DNA from: Sipunculus nudus
Lineage: Eukaryota; Annelida; Sipuncula; Golfingiida; Sipunculidae
NCBI GenBank assembly: GCA_026874595.1
Contig: JAPPUL010000071.1
Coordinates: forward strand, 248,001 to 312,000
Reading direction: 5' to 3'
Length of the DNA: 64,000 nucleotides
Below the pieces are notes generated by a model, which was not told where the DNA came from, did not search any database, and saw only the letters and a program-made list of their open reading frames with translations. Below are positions 26,360 to 34,152 of the stretch, piece after piece; positions within the stretch are counted from its first letter, which is position 1; each line of letters starts with the position of its first letter. A program made the position numbers and the translations under genes.

Positions 26360-27007
26360 TTATATCTTTACTATATGATTTATATATATGAAGGGAGTAT
26401 GTATAAAGTTTGGATCTAACTCTCCAGCTTTTACTATAGTTTCAACTTCAGCAATAGATATTTTTGCAGAACCTGCCATCGGTACATTAAAGTTACGAGC
26501 TGCTTTATTATATATTAGATTGCCAAAAGTGTCTGCCTTATAAGCTTTCAAAAGTGCTATGTCGCTATATAGTGGTCTTTCTAGAAGGTATTCTTGTCCA
26601 TCTACAGTTATTATTTCTTTTCCGTTGCAAACTAAAGTCTCTAAACCAACTTTAGTAAGTATTCCTCCAAGACCACAAGATGCTGCTCTAATCCTTTCGG
26701 CAAGAGTCCCTTGTGGGACTAACTCAACATCTAGAAAGCCTTCAAGCATCTGCTCTTGAGTATATTTATTTGTTCCTATGTGAGAGGCATAAAGTTTTTT
26801 AATTTTCCGCTTTGAGATTAATTTGCCAATGCCATAATTATCTATTCCGGTATCAGATGAGATTAATGTAAGGTTTTGTACATCTGTTTTTGCAATTTCA
26901 TCGATAATATTATGTGGACTGCCGCATCCTAAAAACCCGCCAATACAAATAGTCATACCATCTTTTAAAAACGAACCAATATCTTTTAAAAAGATTTCTT
27001 TTCCCAT
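26360..27007 (-). CDS. atoD: CoA transferase subunit A (AtoD-like)
   Basis: The alpha subunit of the same CoA-transferase. 'DGMTICIGGFLGCGSPHNIIDEIA' is the glycine-rich CoA-binding opening; 'VELVPQGTLAERIRAASCGLGGILT' and 'YLLERPLYSDIALLKAYKADTFGNLIYNKAARNFN' are family hallmarks. I choose the ATG at 27007 (215 residues) because ggcggg precedes it; ATG 27022 lacks a site. It heads the atoDAE unit, divergent from the lipoprotein array; the shared upstream gap contains an 18-bp direct repeat. Confidence 0.93.
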   Translation of the reverse strand: MGKEIFLKDIGSFLKDGMTICIGGFLGCGSPHNIIDEIAKTDVQNLTLISSDTGIDNYGIGKLISKRKIKKLYASHIGTNKYTQEQMLEGFLDVELVPQGTLAERIRAASCGLGGILTKVGLETLVCNGKEIITVDGQEYLLERPLYSDIALLKAYKADTFGNLIYNKAARNFNVPMAGSAKISIAEVETIVKAGELDPNFIHTPFIYINHIVKI

Positions 27008-27187
27008 AAAAACCCGCCGCATAAAGTGATAAGCTATTCTAGAAAGCTACTAAGCATATATTTAAAAAGCAAGTTTTTTTAAGGTGCATAAACTAAGCTT
27101 AGTTAATAGCCTAGATGGACTTATATAAAAGCTTTAGTAAGGAAGCAAACAGCGATTACAAATAATCTAGTAGGCAAGTTGGAAAAC

Positions 27188-27223
27188 AAAAAAGTTGTTA
27201 ACTTAAAAAAAGTTGTTAACTTA
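27188..27223. promoter_or_regulatory. Two head-to-tail copies of an 18-bp operator-like sequence
   Basis: AAAAAAGTTGTTAACTTA occurs twice without a gap (27188-27205, 27206-27223). Each copy contains the imperfect palindrome AAGTT-GTT-AACTT. It lies 53 bp before the first lipoprotein gene and 180 bp before atoD, so it could bind a repressor for either. This is inference from symmetry and position. Confidence 0.4.
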
Positions 27224-27276
27224 AATTTATACCTTCATAATTCATAAGTAAACTATAAAAGGGATAAGGTGCTAAT

Positions 27277-28359
27277 ATGTTAAGAAAAAGTATTTTAATG
27301 ATTATTATATTTAGTTTTGTTTTTGCGGGCTGTGGAGATGACATGACGAACACGCCAAGTGGACAGGGTCCAAGTGGACAGGAGACAACTAGCTGTAATA
27401 TTTCTATATCTAGCTATGAAGAGTTTGACAAAATAAGAGACAACTTGTCTTGTAATTACACGCTTACAGCAGATATTGACTTTGCGAGTAAGACAGACTT
27501 CCAGCCAATAGGAACTAGAGACAAACCTTTTACAGGAGTGCTAGACGGAGCAGGACATACGATAAAAAAGGTTACAATTGAGAAGAGCAAGGTTAACGAT
27601 GTAGGAGTAATTGGCTATGCAAAGGGTGCTACTATTAAGAAGTTTGTTGTTGAGAATGCAAATGTTAAAGGCAGCTCACGTGTAGGTGCTGTAGTAGGAG
27701 AAGTACATGATAGTAAGATAATGGAGCTTAGTGTAATCGGTGGTAAAGTAGAGACTGATGGTAATCAGGTCGGCGGGCTCGTTGGAGCTAGCTACAATAC
27801 TATTATAGAAAACTCTTATTCATCTGCTACTGTTAAGGGTAATAGCAGTGTAGGCGGTCTTGCTGGATCTAACTCCGGGACTATAGAAAACTCATATGCA
27901 ACGACGAGAGCGGTTGATGGTGCTGATACTGTAGGCGGTCTTGTTGGTTATAACTCAAGTAATAGCAGTATAAAAAACTCCTATGCAACGACGGGAAAGG
28001 TTACTGGTAATAATATTGTAGGCGGTCTTGTTGGTTGGAACTCCGGGGGGACTATAGAAAACTCATATGCAACGGGAGAGGTTACTGATGCTAATTATGT
28101 CGGTGGTCTTGTCGGTTTACGGACTAAAGGGACTATAACAAACAGCTACTATGACAAAACAAGCACAAAGCAAATGGATAGAGGTAAGGGTATAGGAGTA
28201 AGTGGGAAAGCTAATATCGTAAAAAGAGATAATAAGTACTATGATAGTCTAGAGACGGATATAACTACCGACGATGTTGAGATATTCAAAGGCTGGGATT
28301 TTGCAAGTGTATGGGTTTTTACAGCTGGGTGGCCTAAGTTAAAGTGGCAAACGAATTAA
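27277..28359 (+). CDS. GLUG-repeat surface lipoprotein, array copy 1
   Basis: A 360-residue predicted lipoprotein: signal 'MLRKSILMIIIFSFVFAGC' with Cys19. After a short Ser/Gly/Pro linker comes 'SSYEEFDKIRDNLSCNYTLTADIDF', then repeated GLUG units of the form 'VGGLVGxNSGxIENSYAT' (five or more), which form right-handed beta-solenoid surface proteins. It ends 'VEIFKGWDFASVWVFTAGWPKLKWQTN'. Its signal peptide and upstream DNA differ from copies 2-4, but its inner modules are shared: the GQGPSGQETT linker with copy 4 and the 'KKFVVENANVKG...KIMELSVIGG' module with copy 3. Function unknown; adhesin-like by family. Confidence 0.85.
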   Translation: MLRKSILMIIIFSFVFAGCGDDMTNTPSGQGPSGQETTSCNISISSYEEFDKIRDNLSCNYTLTADIDFASKTDFQPIGTRDKPFTGVLDGAGHTIKKVTIEKSKVNDVGVIGYAKGATIKKFVVENANVKGSSRVGAVVGEVHDSKIMELSVIGGKVETDGNQVGGLVGASYNTIIENSYSSATVKGNSSVGGLAGSNSGTIENSYATTRAVDGADTVGGLVGYNSSNSSIKNSYATTGKVTGNNIVGGLVGWNSGGTIENSYATGEVTDANYVGGLVGLRTKGTITNSYYDKTSTKQMDRGKGIGVSGKANIVKRDNKYYDSLETDITTDDVEIFKGWDFASVWVFTAGWPKLKWQTN

Positions 28360-28481
28360 CCTTTAAGTATCGGGCGATAAGAAAGCATAAAAAGAGTAGT
28401 AAAGCGTAGTAAAATATAATTAAAGGGTTATATTAGGTTTATTATAATAACTAAAATTAATTATATGTAGGAGTGAACACA
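28360..28481. repeat. 122-bp intergenic repeat, copy 1
   Basis: This spacer recurs at 29463-29584 and 30548-30669 with one base difference (aactaaaa here, aattaaaa there). It includes the conserved end 'aacctttaagtatcgggcg', a tataat-like stretch and the binding site taggag eight bases before each ATG. Confidence 0.97.
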
Positions 28482-29462
28482 ATGAAAAATAAAAGTATAG
28501 TAGTGCTTATTTTGAGTATTCTTGTGGTTTTTGCGGGCTGTGGAGATGACATGTCAAACACGGGAGGAGAAGGCAGCGGTCAAACTAGCTGTAATATTTC
28601 TATATCTAGCTATGAAGAGTTTGACAAAATAAGAGAAAACTTGTCTTGTAATTACACGCTTACAGCAAATATTGACTTTGAAATGAGAACAGACTTCCAG
28701 CCAATAGGAACTAAAGACAAACCTTTTACAGGAGTGCTAGACGGAGCAGGACATACCATAAAAAACGTTACAATTGAGAAGAGTGATACTTATTATGTAG
28801 GAGTAATTGGCTATGCAAAGGATGGGACTATAAAAGGCCTCACCTTTGAAAATGTAAAGATTACAGGCAAGAGTTATGTAGGAGTTATAGGAGCGAGTGA
28901 AGGAACAATAATGAATGTCTATGTAAAGGGTGACACTATTACAGCTGAAGGAGAGGTTGGCGGTCTTGTTGGGTCTAACGGAGGCATTATAGAAAACTCT
29001 TATGCAGCCAGTGCGGTTACTGGTACTGATTATAATTATGTAGGCGGTCTTGTTGGTTATAACTCCGGGGGGACTATAGAAAACTCATATGCAACGGGAG
29101 CGGTTACTGGTGAGAGTGTAATGGGTGGTCTTGTTGGGTATACCATCAATGGGACTATAAAAAACTCATATGCAACGGGACGGGTTACTGGTACAGGTTT
29201 TTATGTCGGCGGTCTGGTTGGATGGCCTGATGCCCAGAACACAATAGAAAACAGCTACTATGACAAAGAGGGCACAAAGCAAATGACTGGTAAGGGTACA
29301 GGAGTAAGTGGGAAAGCTAATATCGTAAAAATAGGTGATAAGTACTATGATAGTAAAGGGACGCCTTCTGATAACGACGATGTTGAGATATTCAAAGGCT
29401 GGGATTCAAGTGTATGGGATTTTACAGCTGGGTGGCCTAAGTTAAAGTGGCAAACGAATTAA
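28482..29462 (+). CDS. GLUG-repeat surface lipoprotein, array copy 2
   Basis: A predicted lipoprotein of 326 residues: 'MKNKSIVVLILSILVVFAGC' with Cys20. ATG 28482 follows taggag; a GTG nine bases earlier is in frame but less likely. It has the short linker 'GGEGSGQTS' shared with copy 3, the module 'DGTIKGLTFENVKITGKSYVGVIGASEGTIMNVYVKG' shared with copy 4, four GLUG units, and an end almost identical to the other copies. Charged substitutions and linker length vary between copies while the flanks are conserved. Confidence 0.85.
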   Translation: MKNKSIVVLILSILVVFAGCGDDMSNTGGEGSGQTSCNISISSYEEFDKIRENLSCNYTLTANIDFEMRTDFQPIGTKDKPFTGVLDGAGHTIKNVTIEKSDTYYVGVIGYAKDGTIKGLTFENVKITGKSYVGVIGASEGTIMNVYVKGDTITAEGEVGGLVGSNGGIIENSYAASAVTGTDYNYVGGLVGYNSGGTIENSYATGAVTGESVMGGLVGYTINGTIKNSYATGRVTGTGFYVGGLVGWPDAQNTIENSYYDKEGTKQMTGKGTGVSGKANIVKIGDKYYDSKGTPSDNDDVEIFKGWDSSVWDFTAGWPKLKWQTN

Positions 29463-29584
29463 CCTTTAAGTATCGGGCGATAAGAAAGCATAAAAAGAGT
29501 AGTAAAGCGTAGTAAAATATAATTAAAGGGTTATATTAGGTTTATTATAATAATTAAAATTAATTATATGTAGGAGTGAACACA
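29463..29584. repeat. 122-bp intergenic repeat, copy 2
   Basis: Identical to the third spacer and one base different from the first. Confidence 0.97.
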
Positions 29585-30547
29585 ATGAAAAATAAAAGTA
29601 TAGCAGTGTTTATTTTGAGTAGTCTTGTGGTTTTGGGCTGTGGAAATGACATGTCAAACACGGGAGGAGAAGGCAGCGGTCAAACTAGCTGTAATATTTC
29701 TATATCTAGCTATGAAGAGTTTGACAAAATAAGAGAAAACTTGTCTTGTAATTACACGCTTACAGCAGATATTGACTTTGAAATGAGAACAGACTTCCAG
29801 CCAATAGGAACTAAAGACAAACCTTTTACAGGAGTGCTAGACGGGTCAGGACATACGATAAAAAACGTTAAAATTGAGCAGAGTGATACTGATTATGTAG
29901 GAGTAATTGGCTATGCAAAGGGTGCTACTATTAAGAAGTTTGTTGTTGAGAATGCAAATGTTAAAGGCAAACGTGTAGGTGCTGTAGTAGGAGAAGTACA
30001 TGATAGTAAGATAATGGAGCTTAGTGTAATCGGTGGTACAGTAGAGGGTAGTAGTTACTCTACGGTAGGCGGACTTGTTGCTACAATCGTTGATAGCGCT
30101 ATAGAAAACTCTTATTCAACTGCTTCTGCTACTTATACAGGTACTCCTCCAGAGGGGACCGAGATAAATATAGGCGGTCTTGTTGGTTATAAGTCAAGTT
30201 ATAGCAGTATAAAAAACTCATATGCAACGGGAGCGGTTACTGTTACTGGTACTCCTCCAGAGGAGACCGAGATAAATATAGGCGGTCTTGTTGGAAAAAA
30301 CTATTATAGCAACAAAGTATCCAACAGCTACTATGACAAAGCAGGCACAGGGAAAACGGATAGAGGTAAGGGTATAGGAGTAAGTGGGAAAGCTAATATC
30401 GTAAAAAGAGATAATAAGTACTATGATACTCTAGGGACGGAGGATATAACTACCGACGATGTTGAGATATTCAAAGGCTGGGATTTTGCAAGTGTATGGG
30501 ATTTGAAAGCTGGCGCATGGCCTAAGTTAAAGTGGCAAACGAATTAA
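29585..30547 (+). CDS. GLUG-repeat surface lipoprotein, array copy 3
   Basis: A predicted lipoprotein of 320 residues: 'MKNKSIAVFILSSLVVLGC', Cys19. It carries the short linker of copy 2 but the 'KKFVVENANVKG' and 'KIMELSVIGG' modules of copy 1, so it is a mosaic. Two of its GLUG units contain an inserted 'TGTPPEGTEINIGGLVG'/'TGTPPEETEINIGGLVG' segment, an internal duplication not present in the other copies. It ends 'VWDLKAGAWPKLKWQTN'. Each gene has its own start site and signal peptide, so all four look translatable. Confidence 0.85.
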   Translation: MKNKSIAVFILSSLVVLGCGNDMSNTGGEGSGQTSCNISISSYEEFDKIRENLSCNYTLTADIDFEMRTDFQPIGTKDKPFTGVLDGSGHTIKNVKIEQSDTDYVGVIGYAKGATIKKFVVENANVKGKRVGAVVGEVHDSKIMELSVIGGTVEGSSYSTVGGLVATIVDSAIENSYSTASATYTGTPPEGTEINIGGLVGYKSSYSSIKNSYATGAVTVTGTPPEETEINIGGLVGKNYYSNKVSNSYYDKAGTGKTDRGKGIGVSGKANIVKRDNKYYDTLGTEDITTDDVEIFKGWDFASVWDLKAGAWPKLKWQTN

Positions 30548-30669
30548 CCTTTAAGTATCGGGCGATAAGAAAGCATAAAAAGAGTAGTAAAGCGTAGTAA
30601 AATATAATTAAAGGGTTATATTAGGTTTATTATAATAATTAAAATTAATTATATGTAGGAGTGAACACA
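30548..30669. repeat. 122-bp intergenic repeat, copy 3
   Basis: Identical to copy 2 over the full spacer. Confidence 0.97.
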
Positions 30670-31785
30670 ATGAAAAATAAAAGTATAGCAGTGTTTATTT
30701 TGAGTAGTCTTGTGGTTTTGGGCTGTGGAAATGACATGTCAAACACGCCAAGTGGACAGGGTCCAAGTGGACAGGAGACAACTAGCTGTAATATTTCTAT
30801 ATCTAGCTATGAAGAGTTTGACAAAATAAGAGACAACTTGTCTTGTAATTACACGCTTACAGCAGATATTGACTTTGAAATGAGAACAGACTTCCAGCCA
30901 ATAGGAACTGGAAACAAACCTTTTACAGGAGTGCTAGACGGAGCAGGACATACCATAAAAAACGTTAAAATTGAGAAGAGTGATACTAATGATGTAGGAG
31001 TAATTGGCTATGCAAAGGATGGGACTATAAAAGGCCTCACCTTTGAAGATGTAGATATTACAGGCAAGAGTTATGTAGGAGTTATAGGAGCGAGTGAAGG
31101 AACAATAATGAATGTCTATGTAAAGGGTGGCACTATTACAGCTGCAGGAGGGGTTGGCGGTCTTGTTGGATATAACGGAGGCACTATAAAAAGCTCTTAT
31201 TCATCTGCTGCTGTTACTGTTTCAGCTGCTGCTGTTGCTGCTGGTACTAGAATAGGTGGTCTTGCTGGATATAACTCCGGGACTATAGAAAACTCTTATG
31301 CAACCGGTAAAGTTACTGGTCGGTTGGAAACGGGTGGTCTTGTTGGGTATAGCATCAATGGGACTATAACAAACTCTTATGCAACCGGTGCGGTTAATGT
31401 TACTAATGCTACTCGTATTATTTATGTCGGCGGTCTTGTTGGAAAGGCTGAGGCCCAGAACACAATAGAAAACTCTTATGCAACGGGTAAGGTTACAGGA
31501 GCTGGGCTTGCACAGATTGATAGTAATGAGTGCAAAATAGAAAACAGCTACTATGACCAAGATGGCACAGGACAAGAAGCTGGGGTTATTGCGCCTCCTG
31601 GGATCGAGCAAACTGCAATAGGAGTAAGCAAGGGGACTAATATCGTAAAAAGAGATAATAAGTACTATGATAGTAAAGGGACGTCTTCTGAGGATGACGA
31701 TGTTGAGATATTCAAAGGCTGGGATTTTGCAAGTGTATGGGTTTTTACAGCTGGGTGGCCTAAGTTAAAGTGGCAAAGCCCTTAA
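30670..31785 (+). CDS. GLUG-repeat surface lipoprotein, array copy 4
   Basis: A predicted lipoprotein of 371 residues, the longest copy. The signal peptide equals that of copy 3, the linker 'PSGQGPSGQETTS' is that of copy 1, and the 'TIKGLTFEDVDITGKSYVGVIGASEGTIMNVYVKGG' module is that of copy 2. An Ala/Val-rich expansion ('TVSAAAVAAGTRIGG') and an extra unit with 'QEAGVIAPPGIEQTAIGVSKGT' are private. It ends '...KWQSP' instead of '...KWQTN' and the common downstream spacer is missing, marking the end of the array. The stop overlaps a 14-bp palindrome. Confidence 0.85.
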   Translation: MKNKSIAVFILSSLVVLGCGNDMSNTPSGQGPSGQETTSCNISISSYEEFDKIRDNLSCNYTLTADIDFEMRTDFQPIGTGNKPFTGVLDGAGHTIKNVKIEKSDTNDVGVIGYAKDGTIKGLTFEDVDITGKSYVGVIGASEGTIMNVYVKGGTITAAGGVGGLVGYNGGTIKSSYSSAAVTVSAAAVAAGTRIGGLAGYNSGTIENSYATGKVTGRLETGGLVGYSINGTITNSYATGAVNVTNATRIIYVGGLVGKAEAQNTIENSYATGKVTGAGLAQIDSNECKIENSYYDQDGTGQEAGVIAPPGIEQTAIGVSKGTNIVKRDNKYYDSKGTSSEDDDVEIFKGWDFASVWVFTAGWPKLKWQSP

Positions 31786-31790
31786 GGGCT
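31777..31790. terminator. 14-bp palindrome at the end of the lipoprotein array
   Basis: AGCCCTTAAGGGCT is a perfect palindrome spanning the stop codon of copy 4. There is no T-run after it, so terminator function is only possible. Confidence 0.3.
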
Positions 31791-31869
31791 ACTAATAGTG
31801 CTAATTGTTTCTGCTTATCTGTTTATAGATTCTTTTGAAACATTTTGAATCTTATTCGTTTTTTGAATC

Positions 31870-32439
31870 TTATTCCCTAACGTCAGCTACAATAAAACCT
31901 CTAAAATCGCCTAGTTTATAACCTATGGCTTTATCGTTTGGATATTTTCTCTTTATGATTCTATAAGCTTTGGCATTTCTACTTTTAGCCGAGCCATGAC
32001 ATTGTATACAGCTTCCTTCCATATACAAAGGTTTTAATACTTTATAATGCTTGTTTGAGATCTCCCTGACGAGTAATTGCTTATACTTTTTATTCTTTTT
32101 GCTACCAGCTTCAAATTCTTGTAATAAACGCTTTTCAAGCTCGTCTTTAGGAAAGTTATTAGGATTTCTATTTTTAAGTGATATTCTTTTTACAGCAACA
32201 CCTTCTTTAAATGATTTATTTAGAGAAGCTTTTAAAGAGCTGGCTTTTAAACTACAAAATGTTGCAGCTTTGACAGGGCCTCCGCTTTTCATATGTTTTA
32301 TAAGATTTTGTTTTAAGGTTTTGCCGAATTTTTGGATTGCATTTTTACCTTTTGTCGTAGCTTCTTTTTTAGTTAGAGTACTTGCATTTGTACTAATAAC
32401 AAGTGTAGAAACTATAAACAGTACCATAAATCTTTGCAT
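31870..32439 (-). CDS. Tll0287-like (DUF3365) haem-binding exported protein
   Basis: A 189-residue exported protein with a signal peptide ('FMVLFIVSTLVISTNAS'). The body follows the Tll0287-like/DUF3365 pattern: 'GKTLKQNLIKHMKSGGPVKAATFCSLKA', 'VKRISLKNRNPNNFPKDELEKRLLQEF', ending 'GDFRGFIVAD'. Near residue 147 is a single c-type haem motif, 'GSCIQCHG' (CxxCH). It is a plausible client of the ResB-CcsA system at 57.4-61.3 kb. Proteins of this family are periplasmic haem sensors or small cytochromes; the redox partner is unknown. Confidence 0.85.
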   Translation of the reverse strand: MQRFMVLFIVSTLVISTNASTLTKKEATTKGKNAIQKFGKTLKQNLIKHMKSGGPVKAATFCSLKASSLKASLNKSFKEGVAVKRISLKNRNPNNFPKDELEKRLLQEFEAGSKKNKKYKQLLVREISNKHYKVLKPLYMEGSCIQCHGSAKSRNAKAYRIIKRKYPNDKAIGYKLGDFRGFIVADVRE

Positions 32440-32564
32440 AGCTCACTCCTTATTAAGGGTTTAATAAAATGGCTTGGCTATATCACAATATACTAAATAA
32501 TTACAAAAGAGGTATAAAGTAGATGTTAAAAAAAGAGTAATAAGTAGAAAACAGGGGGGAGAGG

Positions 32565-34136
32565 TTATAAAATAAGCGTCTTGAAGGCATCTTTTAAATG
32601 CTTAATAATGCTACTTGGGGTAATGCTATAACTAGTTTCATGGGAACAGGCCTTATCGCCTGCAAGGCCATGAATATAAGCACCTAAAATACTACTATCA
32701 AGACCAGATAAACCTTGAGCCATAAAAGAGCCAATAATACCAGACAGGACATCACCAGAGCCGGCACATGCCATTCCTTCGTTGCCAGTAACATTAAAGT
32801 AGAATGATTTATCATGTGAAAAGATAGTGGAGTTTCTGCCTTTTAAAAGAATGTTAATGTTGTATTTGTTGGCGATATTAGGAAGCAATGCAAGTTTGTT
32901 AGCTATTATATGAGATGTGTCAAGTTTAGTCAAGCGTTGAAATTCTTTTATATGCGGGGTGATGACAATGTCAGCCGGGCTATTATTAAAAAGAGCAGTG
33001 ATGTTGTCGGACCATTTAGAGATAACATTAATGCCATCAGCATCAATAATACACTTTCCATTATAATTATTTAGAATAGATTTTATTAATTCAAAATTGT
33101 CATAAGAAATACCAAGCCCGGGCCCAAAAACAATAGAAGAGAAGGAATCAAGTCTCTCAGTTAATATATTCTTAGCCGAGGATGAGATAAAGCCATCCTT
33201 ATTTTCTTCAAGAGGGATAGAGATACCTTCGGGGAAGGAATTACAAAAGTTGTTGCAAATAGAGGGAATAGAAGCAAGGGAGACAAGCCCACAACCAGAT
33301 TTTAATGCGGCAATGCAAGTAAGGATAGGAGCCCCTAAAAATTGCCTTGAGCCACCAATGACAAGAACATGTCCGAAAATACCCTTATGAGCATTATGGG
33401 GTCTATTAGGTATAATACGACGAATGAGAGTCTCTGTAATTAAGTTCCCTGCAATAGATGAATCATTTATTAAAATAGGAGGGAACCCGATATTTACAAT
33501 ATGTAATTTACCAACAAAATCCTGTTTTGGGTAGTCGTTTAAGAACATCCCAATTTTAGGCAGTTCGATGGTAATGGTATGAGTAGCTTTGGTAGCGATT
33601 TGTGAAGGGGGGTTGTTGTCGTTGGTATGAATCAAACCGGAAGGAGTATCAACAGCAAAAACGGTTTTATTAAATGCTGAGTTAATATCGCTTATAACGG
33701 ATGCATAAAAGGGTTTAAGAGGGTGGTTAATACCAGTTCCGAGCAAAGCGTCAATAATAGAGTCATGAGAAAAGAGTTTGTCTTTATGCAGATTCCAATC
33801 ATTGTAGTTGTTTATGAAAAAGGTTTTGATATTAAGTTTCTGCGAAGCAATAAAATTGATTAAGGAATCCCCTTTTAACCTATCCTGGTTACAAAAGATG
33901 TATAAAGCAGGAGAAAAGCCACGAGTAAAGAGCCACCTAGCGATGACAAAGCCATCGCCGCCATTGTTGCCAGGTCCGATAATGATAGCAGGGGATGAGA
34001 TGGATGGAAATAGTTCAATAATTTTGGAGCAGATGGCAATACCGGCATTTTCCATAAGGATAAGAGAAGGGATTTTAAAAACGTCAGAAGCAATACGGTC
34101 AATAGATTGAATAAGCATTTTATCAGGAACTTTCAT
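32565..34136 (-). CDS. nnrD: Bifunctional NAD(P)H-hydrate epimerase / ADP-dependent dehydratase
   Basis: Repairs damaged NAD(P)H hydrates. The N-terminal epimerase (YjeF_N) has 'SDVFKIPSLILMENAG', 'IIIGPGNNGGDGFVIARWLFTRG' and 'DALLGTGI'; the C-terminal dehydratase/kinase-like domain has 'RRIIPNRPHNAHKGIFGHVLVIGGS', 'IVFGPGLGIS', 'CIIDADGINVI', 'ITPHIKEFQRL' and 'GNEGMACAGSGDVLSGIIGSFMAQGL'. Start chosen at ATG 34136 (523 residues): an upstream in-frame ATG at 34214 would overlap the preceding gene and add a hydrophobic stretch foreign to the family. The coding strand is C-rich. Confidence 0.94.
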   Translation of the reverse strand: MKVPDKMLIQSIDRIASDVFKIPSLILMENAGIAICSKIIELFPSISSPAIIIGPGNNGGDGFVIARWLFTRGFSPALYIFCNQDRLKGDSLINFIASQKLNIKTFFINNYNDWNLHKDKLFSHDSIIDALLGTGINHPLKPFYASVISDINSAFNKTVFAVDTPSGLIHTNDNNPPSQIATKATHTITIELPKIGMFLNDYPKQDFVGKLHIVNIGFPPILINDSSIAGNLITETLIRRIIPNRPHNAHKGIFGHVLVIGGSRQFLGAPILTCIAALKSGCGLVSLASIPSICNNFCNSFPEGISIPLEENKDGFISSSAKNILTERLDSFSSIVFGPGLGISYDNFELIKSILNNYNGKCIIDADGINVISKWSDNITALFNNSPADIVITPHIKEFQRLTKLDTSHIIANKLALLPNIANKYNINILLKGRNSTIFSHDKSFYFNVTGNEGMACAGSGDVLSGIIGSFMAQGLSGLDSSILGAYIHGLAGDKACSHETSYSITPSSIIKHLKDAFKTLIL

Positions 34137-34152
34137 ACAAATTAAATACAAG

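Noticed and set aside
31222-31611. 129-codon minus-strand frame opposite lipoprotein copy 4
   Set aside because: It is the shadow of the GLUG repeats, which recur with regular codons.
27277-31785. vls-like silent cassette system with one expression site
   Set aside because: All four genes have their own ribosome-binding site, signal peptide and lipobox and no truncated silent copies, so this design is not supported.
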